From: Bacillus sp. HNG
Lineage (GTDB): Bacteria > Bacillota > Bacilli > Bacillales > Bacillaceae_L
Assembly: GCF_003400205.1 (NCBI RefSeq)
Contig: NZ_QUQV01000010.1
Coordinates: 62,001-126,000, forward strand
Length of the DNA: 64,000 bases
Direction: 5' to 3'
Shown: positions 17,258-26,046 of the stretch, one piece after another
How the letters are laid out: each line of letters begins with the position of its first letter
How positions within the stretch are numbered: position 1 is the stretch's first letter
Program-made: the position numbers and the translations under genes
Notes under the pieces: generated by a model
Seen by the model: only the letters and a program-made list of their open reading frames with translations
Databases searched by the model: none
Told to the model about the DNA's origin: nothing

Positions 17258-17927
17258 TTTTCCTCATCCTCCTACTATAAATTATTCACTTTGTTCACAA
17301 AATTGTCAAATACTTTTCACTAAATGTTCAAAAGTTGTATTTTGGGCAGGGGAAATAGGTGGTTAAGAGTTCTTGCGATACACGCAAGGAGTCATTTTAC
17401 CCAAGGATGTGTCGCAAAGTGAATCTAGCGGTACATGCTGCAGCAAAAATCGCCCAAGCATGTCCCGCAAGAGTGGTCTAGCGGTACAAGCTGTAGCGTA
17501 TTTCCCCCAAGTATGTGCCGCAAGGATGGTCTAGCGGTACATGCAGTAGCAAAAATCGCCCAAGTATGTCCCGCAAGAATAGTTTAGCGGTACATGCAGT
17601 AACAAAAATCCCCCAAGTATGTGCCGCAAGAATCGTCTAGCGGTACATGCTGGAGCAAAAATCGCCCAAGCATGTGCCGCAAGAAAGGTCTAGCGGTACA
17701 AGCTTTAGCAAAAATCCCGTCAAGCATGTGCCGCAAGAAAGGTCTAGCGGTACATGCTGCAGCAAAAATCCCCCAAGCATGTGCCGCAACATTGGTCTTG
17801 CACTATATGCACGACCCCTTTCAACCCACCCATGTACCGTTACGCAATCTATACCAAAGTCGTCCGATGAGCTTTTACAAAATGTATATGTTACCATAGT
17901 GAAAAATAACCTAAATGAGGTGTCAGT
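17258..17927. repeat. Gene-free interval with a 53-bp tandem array (about 17397-17810)
   Basis: The marker CTAGCGGTAC (or its TTAGCGGTAC variant) recurs at 17425, 17478, 17531, 17584, 17637, 17690 and 17744, spacing 53 bp (once 54). Units contain a long inverted repeat, for example GCATGTGCCGC...GCGGTACATGC. Short frames across it arise from the repeat and are not credible genes. The DsbA-like gene starts directly after the array. Confidence 0.9.
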
Positions 17928-18578
17928 ATGAAAATTGAAGTATGGTCGGATTTTGTATGTCCGTTTTGTTATGTAGGAAAACGTCGCTTAGAACAAGCGC
18001 TTGAGCAATTTACACATCGTGATCAAGTAGAAGTAGAATTCAAAAGCTTTGAATTAGATCCAAATGCAAAGCCATATTCGGGACAAAGCATCCATGAATT
18101 GCTTGCTTCAAAATATGGAACAAGCGTTGCACAGGCAAAGCAAATGAATGAAAGTGTAGGGCAGCAAGCAGCAGATGTCGGGTTAAACTATGATTTTGAT
18201 GCAATGAAACACACAAATACATTTGATGCTCACCGCCTTGCAAAATTTGCGGCAACTGAAGGGAAAGAAAAAGAAATGACTGAGATTCTCCTTCACTCTT
18301 ATTTCGAAGAAGGAAAACTCATTAGTGACCATGAGGTACTTGCCGATCTTGCAGAGTCTGTAGGTTTGGATCGCCACGCTACACTTGACGTATTAAAGGA
18401 CGAAAAGAAATTTGCAAATGATGTACGAATTGACGAATCGCTAGCGCAACAAATTGGTGTTACCGGTGTTCCGTTTTTCGTGATCAATCAAAAATACGCG
18501 ATCTCCGGTGCGCAGCCAACTTCCACCTTCCTTGGTGCCCTTCAGCAAGTATGGACAGAAGAAAATCCTGCAGAGTAA
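17928..18578 (+). CDS. DsbA/FrnE-family thioredoxin-fold oxidoreductase (YwbO-like)
   Basis: The 216-residue protein lacks a signal peptide, so it is cytoplasmic. It has the redox motif CPFC at residues 11-14 within WSDFVCPFCYVGKRR, an inserted helical domain and the cis-Pro loop TGVPFF near residue 180. FrnE-type proteins exchange disulfides, often under oxidative stress. It stands alone, with a terminator after it. Confidence 0.9.
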   Translation: MKIEVWSDFVCPFCYVGKRRLEQALEQFTHRDQVEVEFKSFELDPNAKPYSGQSIHELLASKYGTSVAQAKQMNESVGQQAADVGLNYDFDAMKHTNTFDAHRLAKFAATEGKEKEMTEILLHSYFEEGKLISDHEVLADLAESVGLDRHATLDVLKDEKKFANDVRIDESLAQQIGVTGVPFFVINQKYAISGAQPTSTFLGALQQVWTEENPAE

Positions 18579-18623
18579 TGAAGTAGCAGTCGTAACGATG
18601 AGAGTTATCAGATCAAGAACGTG

Positions 18624-18655
18624 CAGAGCCTATAAGGTTTTGCACTTTTTATTTG
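18624..18655 (+). terminator. Terminator after the DsbA-like gene
   Basis: GTGCAGAGCCT pairs with AGGTTTTGCAC (with two G-U pairs) around ATA, followed by a T-run. Confidence 0.8.
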
Positions 18656-18714
18656 CCTAAAAAAAGGAATCGGGCACATCAATACGAATATATAGTAAGG
18701 TAAACGAAGAAGGG

Positions 18715-19449
18715 GTGGTTCTTATTACATTTCGGTTTGATTTTGATGTAGGCCTACTATCCATGATGACGTTCCTTATTGGATGGGGGACAATTGTTTT
18801 TTTTACATATAGAATTTATAAAAAACAAGAAGAGAAACCAAAGATGTGGAAGATTATTCTTGTTTTACTTGTTGGTTTTTTTACATTTTCTTTTAATATG
18901 AACCTATTTGAAACGGTAATGAGAATACCCATTTTACCGCTAGGTGTATGGATTCTTTATTTTATCCTGAGATCAAAAGACGGGCGATGGGAGAGGTATC
19001 GCCAATATGCTTGGCTTGGTTTTCTTGCAAACTTTCTTTTTGTCATGTTGACTTTGGCTTCGGTTGGCCTACAGTATGTAATCTATCCTCCAAGCAATAT
19101 AGTAACCTATATTTCTGATGTCGAACGTGCAACAGTTATCAATACACATCCAGTTGCAGAGGATGTTGCCTTGCAAAAAGATATAGTAATGAAACAACTG
19201 TCTACTATGAAACAAACGGAATTTTTTAGTGATCAGTGGTACGAGGAAACATATATGTATGGAGAACCAAATACAAGAAAAGAACGCTTTCCATACCAAG
19301 TGATTGGAGTACAAGGAAAATGGGGAAGCAATGTACCTACAACTATTTTCATTGAAGAAGATGGGAAAGGCCTATTAATTGCAACCCCTAACAAACAATA
19401 TTATTTTCGCTCCGAAATCGTCTTTTTAAAAGGGGTGAAAAATGAATGA
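18715..19449 (+). CDS. Membrane protein of unknown function
   Basis: The N-terminal 125 residues hold about four hydrophobic helices and the C-terminal half is soluble and probably extracytoplasmic (TYISDVERATVINTHPVAED onward). The GTG start at 18715 lies close to GAAGAAGG, so the exact start is uncertain. I do not recognise a family. It overlaps the next gene by 4 bp; both may work at the membrane surface. Confidence 0.7.
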   Translation: MVLITFRFDFDVGLLSMMTFLIGWGTIVFFTYRIYKKQEEKPKMWKIILVLLVGFFTFSFNMNLFETVMRIPILPLGVWILYFILRSKDGRWERYRQYAWLGFLANFLFVMLTLASVGLQYVIYPPSNIVTYISDVERATVINTHPVAEDVALQKDIVMKQLSTMKQTEFFSDQWYEETYMYGEPNTRKERFPYQVIGVQGKWGSNVPTTIFIEEDGKGLLIATPNKQYYFRSEIVFLKGVKNE

Positions 19450-20180
19450 AGAGTAAAAGGATAATAGGGCTGATAGGTTTTGTTGTTCTTCTTTTCTTGA
19501 TCTATTATTTTTACCTGGCTAAGCCTACTGCCTTCACTAAAACTGATACTTTTAAAAGGTATTCTGAAGTGAATGAGGTCCTGGATGTTATTGAGATAAA
19601 TGAACGCCGTGTTTTTGTACCGATTGTTACAAATGAAAACGAATATGGTATGAGTCTTTGGCTGTGGAAAAACCATAAATGGAATATGGAATTTGATAGC
19701 ACAATAGGTGGTCCTAAGGTCATCAAGTTAAAAAGTACTGATCCGAGTTCCTATAAGGTATTTTGGAATATTCACCCTCGTGATCAAATAAGTTATGGAG
19801 AATTTTATTTGCTGCGGGATCGCAATTATCATATTACAGAAGGAATTGACAATTATTACTACCCAAGGCTTCAAATGAAGACCATCCTTGATTTTGAAGA
19901 AAAACCATACGGGATAATGGAACTTCCTAAGGAATGGCAGAGCGTAATAAAGACTTCGATCAAAGTGGAAGAAGCGAAACAACCAGATTCAATTTTTCAA
20001 AACATGTTCCCTGTCATTCAGGACGTGTATTTTGGCTGGATTCCGTATAACAATGAAAATACAAGGCAAGATTCCCGTTCTACCATGGTAGGTGGGGCTT
20101 CTTGGGGCGGCAGTGTGGATTTGGAGATTGTGAGAGAAATCCAAGAAGAAGAGCTTGAGTATTTTAAAATCGAAGAATAA
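19446..20180 (+). CDS. Membrane-anchored protein of unknown function
   Basis: The 244-residue protein has one N-terminal helix (IIGLIGFVVLLFLIYYFYL) and a large soluble domain rich in aromatic residues (WLWKNHKWNMEFD, FWNIHPRD). It starts inside the end of the preceding gene, which argues for joint function. No catalytic motif is visible. Confidence 0.7.
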   Translation: MKSKRIIGLIGFVVLLFLIYYFYLAKPTAFTKTDTFKRYSEVNEVLDVIEINERRVFVPIVTNENEYGMSLWLWKNHKWNMEFDSTIGGPKVIKLKSTDPSSYKVFWNIHPRDQISYGEFYLLRDRNYHITEGIDNYYYPRLQMKTILDFEEKPYGIMELPKEWQSVIKTSIKVEEAKQPDSIFQNMFPVIQDVYFGWIPYNNENTRQDSRSTMVGGASWGGSVDLEIVREIQEEELEYFKIEE

Positions 20181-20234
20181 TTCATACTTGGCTGTTCTTT
20201 TTCGAGCTGAATGGAGAGGAGGAGAAACGTCCTT

Positions 20235-21122
20235 ATGTACATGTCTATGGTCATCTTATGTCTGATTTGGGGATTTAATTTTGTTGTTATGAAATTGGGG
20301 AACGGTGTTTTTCCTCCTGGGGAATTTGCTGCATGGCGGTTTTTGACAGGATCGATTGTACTCCTTGCTCTGTGCTTTATAAAACGAATACCACTGCCTA
20401 ATAAGTCAGATCTAAAGTGGTTCATTCTATGTGGAATCCTCCAAACCACCTATTTTAACATTGCGATTCAAATATCACTTAACCACATTAGTGCAGGACT
20501 TACCTCTGTTCTTACATACAGTATGCCACTTTTTCTATCAATCATGGCGCATAGGTGGATTCCTGGTGAACGGCTAACAGTTAGAAAGACGTTCGGGATT
20601 GTGATAGGCATTCTGGGTTTATTTCTTGCAATGAATATCCATTTTGGAGGATCCATATGGACGGTTTTATTAGCCTTAAGTTCTGCTATATCATGGGCAA
20701 TAGCTAGTTTGCTATTTAAACTGAAATTAAAACATTGTGATACCATTCAATTTACTACGTGGCAGATGACGATCGGAGCGGTGGGGTTATTGGTATATAC
20801 TCTTTCATTTGAAACGGGTGAATCACATTGGGGATTCATGCCTGTGGTGTATATTTTGTTTTCAGGAGTTGCTGCTTCTGCCTTAGCATTTGTGATGTGG
20901 AATCATATTTTAAGGCGTACAGAAGCAAGCAAAGCGTCGACTTCTTTATTAATTGTACCCATCGTGGGAGTCCTTTCTGGATACATATTTTTGGATGAAA
21001 GCTTAAGTGTGGTAACGTTAGCGGGAATTTTGTTAGTATTAGTAGGAATATGGTTTGTAAATAGTAAAAGTAGACAAAAGCACCGTATTAACGTATCAAG
21101 AGATTTGGATCAAGCTCAGTAG
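20235..21122 (+). CDS. EamA/DMT-family transporter
   Basis: The protein has ten predicted membrane helices in two EamA repeats, opening with ICLIWG-like sequence (VILCLIWGFNFVVMKLG). ATG 20235 is chosen because AGGAG ends ten bases upstream, while the ATG at 20211 lies ahead of that site. The family exports metabolites such as amino acids; the substrate is not predictable here. Confidence 0.88.
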   Translation: MYMSMVILCLIWGFNFVVMKLGNGVFPPGEFAAWRFLTGSIVLLALCFIKRIPLPNKSDLKWFILCGILQTTYFNIAIQISLNHISAGLTSVLTYSMPLFLSIMAHRWIPGERLTVRKTFGIVIGILGLFLAMNIHFGGSIWTVLLALSSAISWAIASLLFKLKLKHCDTIQFTTWQMTIGAVGLLVYTLSFETGESHWGFMPVVYILFSGVAASALAFVMWNHILRRTEASKASTSLLIVPIVGVLSGYIFLDESLSVVTLAGILLVLVGIWFVNSKSRQKHRINVSRDLDQAQ

Positions 21123-21163
21123 GGATATACTAAAAATGAAAAAGAAAAAAGGAGATTTTGATT

Positions 21164-21559
21164 ATGGAAAAAGTAACACCATTTTTAATGTTTCAGGATA
21201 GCAATGCAGAGGAAGCGATGAATTTTTATACGTCACTCATTGAGGATTCTGAGATTATAAATATTGTTCGGTATGGGGCAAATGGACCTGGGGATGAAGG
21301 AACGGTTATGCATGCAACTTTTTCATTAAAAGGGCAAGAGTTTATGTGCATTGATAGTAATATCAAGCATCAGTTTACGTTCACTCCTTCATTTTCGATT
21401 TATCTAACATGCAGTACGGAAGAAGAAATCGATACTCTTTATCAAAAGCTGAAAGAAGGCGGAGGAGAATTAATGCCTTTAGGTAATTATGGGTTCAGCA
21501 AAAAATTCGGCTGGATTAACGACCGTTTCGGTGTTTCCTGGCAACTAACTTTAGCTTAA
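21164..21559 (+). CDS. VOC-family protein (PhnB-like)
   Basis: The 131-residue protein is a single glyoxalase-fold module of the PhnB/3-demethylubiquinone-9-methyltransferase-like type (VTPFLMFQDSNAEEAMNFYTSL; GWINDRFGVSWQL at the C-terminus). ATG 21164 lies nine bases after AAAAAAGGAG. Its substrate is unknown. A terminator follows. Confidence 0.88.
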   Translation: MEKVTPFLMFQDSNAEEAMNFYTSLIEDSEIINIVRYGANGPGDEGTVMHATFSLKGQEFMCIDSNIKHQFTFTPSFSIYLTCSTEEEIDTLYQKLKEGGGELMPLGNYGFSKKFGWINDRFGVSWQLTLA

Positions 21560-21570
21560 TTGAAAAGTCA

Positions 21571-21605
21571 AAACGCTTAGGTGCTAATGTCTAGGCGTTT
21601 TTTTG
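21571..21605 (+). terminator. Terminator after the VOC-family gene
   Basis: AACGCTTAG (21572-21580) pairs with CTAGGCGTT (21591-21599), followed by seven T residues. Confidence 0.9.
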
Positions 21606-21737
21606 GTTACATTTTCTTCTAATTTTTTCTCGAAAAGCGCTAAATGTTGGAGTATAATATATTTTGTTCAAAATGTAAGTTGTGGAACGGTAGAATTTTG
21701 TAGTGATCAACACTTACATTATAATAAAGTTATTGAG

Positions 21738-21881
21738 TGTTCAAAAAGTTGACAAATCAGAAGCAAGAAAATCAAGGAACGACAGGCTCGAGGACCGGAG
21801 CGTATGCTCTTATTACGTGAGGACCGCAGAGGCCGAGTGACGCAGAGATTCGAAGTTTATCATTTGGTGACTTTTTGAACA
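21738..21881. mobile_element. MITE-like element with TGTTCAAAAAGT inverted ends
   Basis: TGTTCAAAAAGT (21738-21749) is repeated inverted at 21870-21881, and similarity continues inward (CAAAT near both ends). The 144-bp interior is GC-richer than its surroundings and has no frame. I recall similar elements in other Bacillus genomes but cannot name the family. It sits 40 bp upstream of yeeI and probably contributes to its leader. Confidence 0.7.
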
Positions 21882-21920
21882 TCCTCTATAAGATTCATAA
21901 GTTGAAAGCGAGTGTTCAAG

Positions 21921-22640
21921 ATGGGACGTAAATGGAACAATATTAAGGAAAAAAAAGCTTCCAAAGATGCGAATACAAGTAGAATCTACGCAAAATTTGG
22001 ACGTGAAATCTATGTAGCAGCAAAACAAGGTGAGCCTGATCCTGAGTCAAACCAACATTTAAAAGTCGTTCTTGAGCGTGCGAAAACATACAGTGTACCA
22101 AAACACATCATTGACCGCGCCATTGAAAAAGCAAAAGGCGGTTCAGAGGAAAGTTACGATGAACTACGCTATGAAGGCTTTGGTCCAAATGGATCAATGG
22201 TGATTGTGGATGCTTTAACAAATAACGTTAACCGTACAGCTTCAGATGTACGTGCCGCTTTTGGCAAAAATGGCGGAAACATGGGTGTCAGTGGTTCTGT
22301 AGCTTATATGTTTGATGCAACTGCTGTTTTCGGTATCGAAGGAAAAACGGCTGATGAAGTTCTAGAATTGTTAATGGAAGCAGACGTTGATGTACGCGAC
22401 ATTCTTGAAGAAGAAGATGCTGTCATCGTGTATGCGGAGCCAGAACAATTCCACGCAGTTCAAGAAGCTTTTAAAAACGCTGGAATTACGGAGTTTACAG
22501 TAGCTGAATTAACGATGCTTGCACAAAACGATGTAACTCTTCCAGACGATGCAAAAGAAAAATTCGAAAAAATGATCGATGCATTAGAAGACCTTGAAGA
22601 CGTACGTCAGGTATACCACAACGTCGACCTAGGTGAATAA
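21921..22640 (+). CDS. yeeI: YebC/TACO1-family protein YeeI
   Basis: The 239-residue protein opens [20 protein letters not shown], as YeeI of B. subtilis does; the upstream GTG at 21912 is unlikely. YebC-family proteins were called transcription regulators, and recent work links them to ribosomes and to translation of proline-rich stretches. The gene has a weak ribosome site and follows a MITE-like repeat. A double hairpin terminates it. Confidence 0.93.
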   Translation: MGRKWNNIKEKKASKDANTSRIYAKFGREIYVAAKQGEPDPESNQHLKVVLERAKTYSVPKHIIDRAIEKAKGGSEESYDELRYEGFGPNGSMVIVDALTNNVNRTASDVRAAFGKNGGNMGVSGSVAYMFDATAVFGIEGKTADEVLELLMEADVDVRDILEEEDAVIVYAEPEQFHAVQEAFKNAGITEFTVAELTMLAQNDVTLPDDAKEKFEKMIDALEDLEDVRQVYHNVDLGE

Positions 22641-22650
22641 TCAACAAACG

Positions 22651-22695
22651 AAGACCTTTGGGACAGACTTATTGTCCGAACGAAAGTCTTTTTTT
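22651..22695 (+). terminator. Terminator of yeeI
   Basis: AAGAC pairs with GTCTT and the inner GGACA with TGTCC, followed by seven T residues. Confidence 0.8.
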
Positions 22696-22737
22696 GGGGA
22701 CGGAGGGACAGGTTCATTGTCCCAACCGTCTCTTTTT
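22696..22737. repeat. GGGAC-family hairpin
   Basis: GACGG/CCGTC and GGGACA/TGTCCC arms form a second hairpin ending in a T-run. It belongs to the dispersed GGGAC...GTCCC family seen at several gene ends in this window. Confidence 0.75.
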
Positions 22738-22823
22738 TTATGAAAAATTTTTCGAACATTGAAACTTTCTGGTTTTTAACGCGTATTTGTTTAATATAGA
22801 TTCCTTTAAAAAGGGGGAAGGTT

Positions 22824-23210
22824 ATGTATCCAGGAGATGCAATGTTCAATGCTGTCCCGATTTTTGTAATGATCATGTTCATTGTTGTGATTGGACTCAT
22901 TATTTTTAATATGGGGAAAGGAATCAGTCAATGGAAAAAGAATGAAGATTCACCCAAACTTAGTGTTCCTGCTCTTGTAAAAACAAAACGCACACATGTT
23001 AGCAGACATACCCATCATCATTCGGATCCACATCACCACGATCATGTCACTTCATCCACGAGTTACTATGTAACATTTGAGTTCGAGAGTGGCGATCGGT
23101 CGGAGTTTAAGGTTTCTGGTGGTGAATATGGTCAGCTTGCTGAAGGGGATATGGGGAAACTTACATTTCAAGGAACGCGATATTTAGGGTTTGAGAGAAT
23201 GAGAGGATAA
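22824..23210 (+). CDS. DUF2500-family membrane protein
   Basis: The 128-residue protein has one N-terminal helix (IFVMIMFIVVIGLIIF), a His-rich middle (HTHHHSDPHHHDH, residues about 62-75) and a small beta-rich domain (YYVTFEFESGDRSEFKV). This is the layout of DUF2500 proteins, related to E. coli YhhM. The His cluster could bind metal. AAAGGGGGAAGG precedes the start. Confidence 0.8.
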   Translation: MYPGDAMFNAVPIFVMIMFIVVIGLIIFNMGKGISQWKKNEDSPKLSVPALVKTKRTHVSRHTHHHSDPHHHDHVTSSTSYYVTFEFESGDRSEFKVSGGEYGQLAEGDMGKLTFQGTRYLGFERMRG

Positions 23211-23259
23211 AGGATTTTGTCTGCTTTTCTAGAATTATAGGGTATGAGGGGGTAATCCA

Positions 23260-24837
23260 ATGTCAATTGAACAATTTTTAGAGGATCAAAATAAAGTAAT
23301 TCGTGAATTGCATATTAAAAGTGCTGATGCTTCATGGATGGCTGCGACCACTGGGGAGGACGAGTGGAATACGAAATCGGCAGAAGCGGACACTGCATAT
23401 AGTGTTTATTTTTCAAATGTGGAGCGCTTTGAGCAAGTAAAACAATATCTTGAGCAAGCAGAGGATCCGGTTCAAAAACGCCAGCTTGAACTTTTATATT
23501 CACATATGCTAGAAAACCAACTTCCAGAAGATAAACTGAAGGAAATGGTTCAACTATCAACTGAATTAGTTGGTGTGTTTAACACATTTCGCGCGACTTT
23601 GAATGGAAAGCAAGTTTCGGAAAACGATGTCCGTCAGATTTTAATCAAAAGCAATGATCTTGAACTAAGGGAACAAGCATGGCATGCAAGTAAACAAATT
23701 GCGAAAGAGGTTGAAGAAAAATTACTCACTCTTGTGAAAAAACGCAATGAGGCCGCGCGTTCACTAGGATTTGAAAATTTTCATCAGATGAGCTTCGAAT
23801 CACAAGAGCTTGATCGTGAAGAAATCTTTTCGATATTTACAACGCTAAAGAAACTTTCTGATGAGCCATTCCGTCAGGTAAAACAAGAGATGGATGAAGA
23901 GCTTGCAGAGCGATTTGGTATAAAGGTTGAAGACCTTCGACCATGGCATTATGCCGATCCATTTTTCCAAGAGGCGCCACCATCTAAGGAATTAGATTTA
24001 GATCCGTTTTATGAGGGGAAGAATCTTGAGGAATTATCCATTCAAACCTTCGCTAAAATGGGCATGGAAATTACAGATATGCTGCAAAAAAGTGATTTGT
24101 ATCCAAGAGAGAAGAAAAACCAGCATGCATTTTGTACCGACATTGACCGTGAGGGTGATGTCCGCGTTTTAAGCAATAATGTACCGTCCGATTATTGGTC
24201 CAACACGATGCTCCACGAATACGGGCATGCGGTTTATTTTAAATATATCGATCGTACTCTCCCGTTCTTATTGCGCAGCCCTGCACATACATTAACAACT
24301 GAGGCGATTGCGATGTTATATGGTCGCTTCGGTAAAAATCCTGAATGGCTTCACCAGTTTTTAGGGTTGCACCAAGAGAAGGTGGATGAGTTAAAGCCAC
24401 TTATTGATAAATCTTTACGCCGTCAAATGTTAATTGCGGGTCGTTGGATTATGACTTTTGTGTTTTTTGAGCGCGAGCTTTACGAAAATCCTGATCAAGA
24501 TTTGAACCGTTTATGGTGGAAGCTTGTGAATGAAATTCAATATTTGACACCACCTGAAAACCAAGATTATCCGCATTGGGCTGCGAAGATTCATTTTACA
24601 TTAGTGCCAGTGTATTACCAAAACTATCTACTTGGTGAGTTAACAACTTCCCAGCTTCAGCGATATATTGAGAAGAACATCTCAACAGATCTCTTCACAG
24701 AAAAAGTGGGAGAATTCCTGATGAATGACTTCTTTAAGCCAGGTGCGTTATATAATTGGAATGAAAAAATTGAAAGAGCCACTGGAGAGAAACTAAATCC
24801 ACAGCATTTTGTCGATCAGTTTGTTGCAGTGAAATAA
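23260..24837 (+). CDS. M2/M3-like zinc metallopeptidase
   Basis: The 525-residue cytoplasmic protein has the zinc site HEYGH at residues 319-323 and the third ligand Glu348 (LTTEAIAMLYGR), the gluzincin pattern of the angiotensin-converting-enzyme-like M2 and oligopeptidase M3 families. Such enzymes degrade short peptides. GAGGGGG upstream supports ATG 23260. No peptide transport gene is adjacent, so the physiological substrate is open. Confidence 0.85.
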   Translation: MSIEQFLEDQNKVIRELHIKSADASWMAATTGEDEWNTKSAEADTAYSVYFSNVERFEQVKQYLEQAEDPVQKRQLELLYSHMLENQLPEDKLKEMVQLSTELVGVFNTFRATLNGKQVSENDVRQILIKSNDLELREQAWHASKQIAKEVEEKLLTLVKKRNEAARSLGFENFHQMSFESQELDREEIFSIFTTLKKLSDEPFRQVKQEMDEELAERFGIKVEDLRPWHYADPFFQEAPPSKELDLDPFYEGKNLEELSIQTFAKMGMEITDMLQKSDLYPREKKNQHAFCTDIDREGDVRVLSNNVPSDYWSNTMLHEYGHAVYFKYIDRTLPFLLRSPAHTLTTEAIAMLYGRFGKNPEWLHQFLGLHQEKVDELKPLIDKSLRRQMLIAGRWIMTFVFFERELYENPDQDLNRLWWKLVNEIQYLTPPENQDYPHWAAKIHFTLVPVYYQNYLLGELTTSQLQRYIEKNISTDLFTEKVGEFLMNDFFKPGALYNWNEKIERATGEKLNPQHFVDQFVAVK

Positions 24838-24838
24838 T

Positions 24839-24875
24839 GTGAAAATTTCATTCATTGGGGGTCTAATCCCCAATG
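24839..24875 (+). terminator. Hairpin after the peptidase gene
   Basis: CATTGGGG (24853-24860) pairs with CCCCAATG (24868-24875) and is followed by a short T-run. The preceding TTTCATTCA is shared with the hairpin at 6719-6750. Confidence 0.65.
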
Positions 24876-24922
24876 ACTTTTAATGGCTCATTTCTAAAAG
24901 ATTGTTGCTTTTAAAACATAGG

Positions 24923-25099
24923 GTGATTTCCGCTTCTGGTACTCGCTTTCCGCGGGCGATCCGCAAGCCTCCTCGTTTCACTGCGGGGTCTCGCTTGGCT
25001 CGCTATTCCCGCAGGACGTTGAGTTTTCTTCCTTGTAACTACACCGCACGAAGAAAATACCTGCATTTTCGAGGATCTCGTACCATCCGCTGAAATCAC
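24923..25099. mobile_element. MITE-like repeat with GTGATTTC ends and a CTTTCCGCGGGCG core
   Basis: GTGATTTC at 24923 and GAAATCAC at 25092-25099 are inverted ends; similarity continues inward (GGTAC near both ends). The interior is GC-rich, contains CGCTTTCCGCGGGCGATCCG and AGCCTCCTCG-type sequence, and has no credible frame. I recall closely similar repeats scattered through many Bacillaceae genomes. With the hairpin at 24839 it fills the gene-free stretch 24838-25234. Confidence 0.75.
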
Positions 25100-25234
25100 A
25101 AGAAGGTCAATAATTACTATTTTCCTTCGCACAATCTTATCCAAAGACAACAAAGTTAACGAAAACAGCCATTTTAATGAAACGAATCGGTTTTTTACTA
25201 GCAGTTTACTTTAAATAGTTAGGGAGACCGTAAA

Positions 25235-25486
25235 ATGAGCGAAATAGACAAAAGAAACCGATTAACTGAAGAACCATTTACTTATCAAATTACGAAAAAA
25301 GGAATGGTTATGATTTATTTTGAAGGAAAACAAATTAAAATGGTAAATGAGCGGGACGCTGAACGCCTTATAACTAAGATAAAAGAAGTTGAGGATGACA
25401 AAATAAAAATACAGTTATTGTTAGCTAAAATAACAGGAAACTTTAAACGCGGAAACGAGAAACTTGGTAAAAATAACAAAAATTAA
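25235..25486 (+). CDS. Small conserved-type protein, unknown function
   Basis: The 83-residue protein is basic and hydrophilic with a beta-strand-like centre (QITKKGMVMIYFEGKQIKMV). AGGGAG lies about nine bases upstream of the ATG and a terminator follows, so it is an independent gene. I do not recognise a family. Confidence 0.7.
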   Translation: MSEIDKRNRLTEEPFTYQITKKGMVMIYFEGKQIKMVNERDAERLITKIKEVEDDKIKIQLLLAKITGNFKRGNEKLGKNNKN

Positions 25487-25490
25487 ATTT

Positions 25491-25518
25491 AGCCTCGACT
25501 TGAGTTAAGGCTTTTTTG
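25491..25518 (+). terminator. Terminator
   Basis: AGCCT (25491-25495) pairs with AGGCT (25508-25512), followed by six T residues. Confidence 0.75.
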
Positions 25519-25593
25519 ATCAAGAAATGAACAATTTTTTTCTAAAAAAACCCTAAGTCTTTCTCCCATGTTACAATCAACAGGAGGCTGTAG

Positions 25594-25743
25594 ATGTTCT
25601 CTTTTTTTAGTGCGAAATGTGTAATTTGTAATAGAAAAGTAAAACCTTTGCGAAAGTATGTCGATGATAAAGGGAATACAATAAAAGTATGCATTCCCTG
25701 CTCAGAATACGCAGAACGGCGAGCATACAAAATTCGAAGGTAA
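25594..25743 (+). CDS. 49-residue zinc-ribbon-like small protein
   Basis: The frame encodes a basic protein with two Cys pairs, CVIC near residue 9 and CIPC near residue 32, as in small zinc ribbons. AGGAGG at 25582-25587 lies six bases before the ATG, which strongly supports translation. It ends 16 bp before the HTH gene, so the pair is probably one operon. The function is unknown; nucleic acid or protein binding is possible. Confidence 0.75.
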   Translation: MFSFFSAKCVICNRKVKPLRKYVDDKGNTIKVCIPCSEYAERRAYKIRR

Positions 25744-25759
25744 AGAAGGATGAAGGAAG

Positions 25760-25990
25760 TTGTACTTAACAGTAAAGGAAACAGCAGAATATTTATCAAT
25801 TCCAGAAGAATTAGTGAAAAAACTTATTCAAGAGAAAAAGGTGCGCGCCCTTTTTGATGGCGAACAGTACCTATTGAATAAAGACCAATTCAATACCACG
25901 ATGGAACAGCTAGAAAAATACAAAAAGCTTTACGAAGAATGGCTCAACGAACCAATTCCAGAGGACATCGATGTGAAGGACGAGGATTGA
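25760..25990 (+). CDS. Excisionase-type small HTH protein
   Basis: The 76-residue protein starts at TTG 25760 after AGAAGGA. Its first 50 residues (YLTVKETAEYLSIPEELVKKLIQEKKVRALFDGEQYLLNKDQF) have the MerR-like/excisionase helix-turn-helix pattern, followed by a helical tail. No integrase or phage genes are near, so it is more likely a small regulator than a real excisionase. Its stop codon lies in the terminator stem. Confidence 0.8.
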   Translation: MYLTVKETAEYLSIPEELVKKLIQEKKVRALFDGEQYLLNKDQFNTTMEQLEKYKKLYEEWLNEPIPEDIDVKDED

Positions 25991-26025
25991 TTGGGACACG
26001 AGATTCCGCGTCCCAATCAATTTTT
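25987..26025. terminator. Bidirectional terminator of the GGGAC type
   Basis: TTGATTGGGACACG (25987-26000) pairs with CGCGTCCCAATCAA (26007-26020), followed by a T-run. A further GGGGCAGAGCACTGTCCC element follows at 26029-26046 before the convergent gene end. Confidence 0.88.
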
Positions 26026-26046
26026 ACAAGGGGCAGAGCACTGTCC

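Noticed and set aside
17621-17931. Several overlapping frames of 86-94 codons in the 17.4-17.8 kb array
   Set aside because: The frames exist because the 53-bp unit lacks stops in some frames; the products are repeats of one short string, with no start signals.
24902-25093. Open frames through the GC-rich region at 24.9-25.1 kb on both strands
   Set aside because: They lie within the MITE-like repeat, have no ribosome sites and encode low-complexity Arg/Ser-rich strings.
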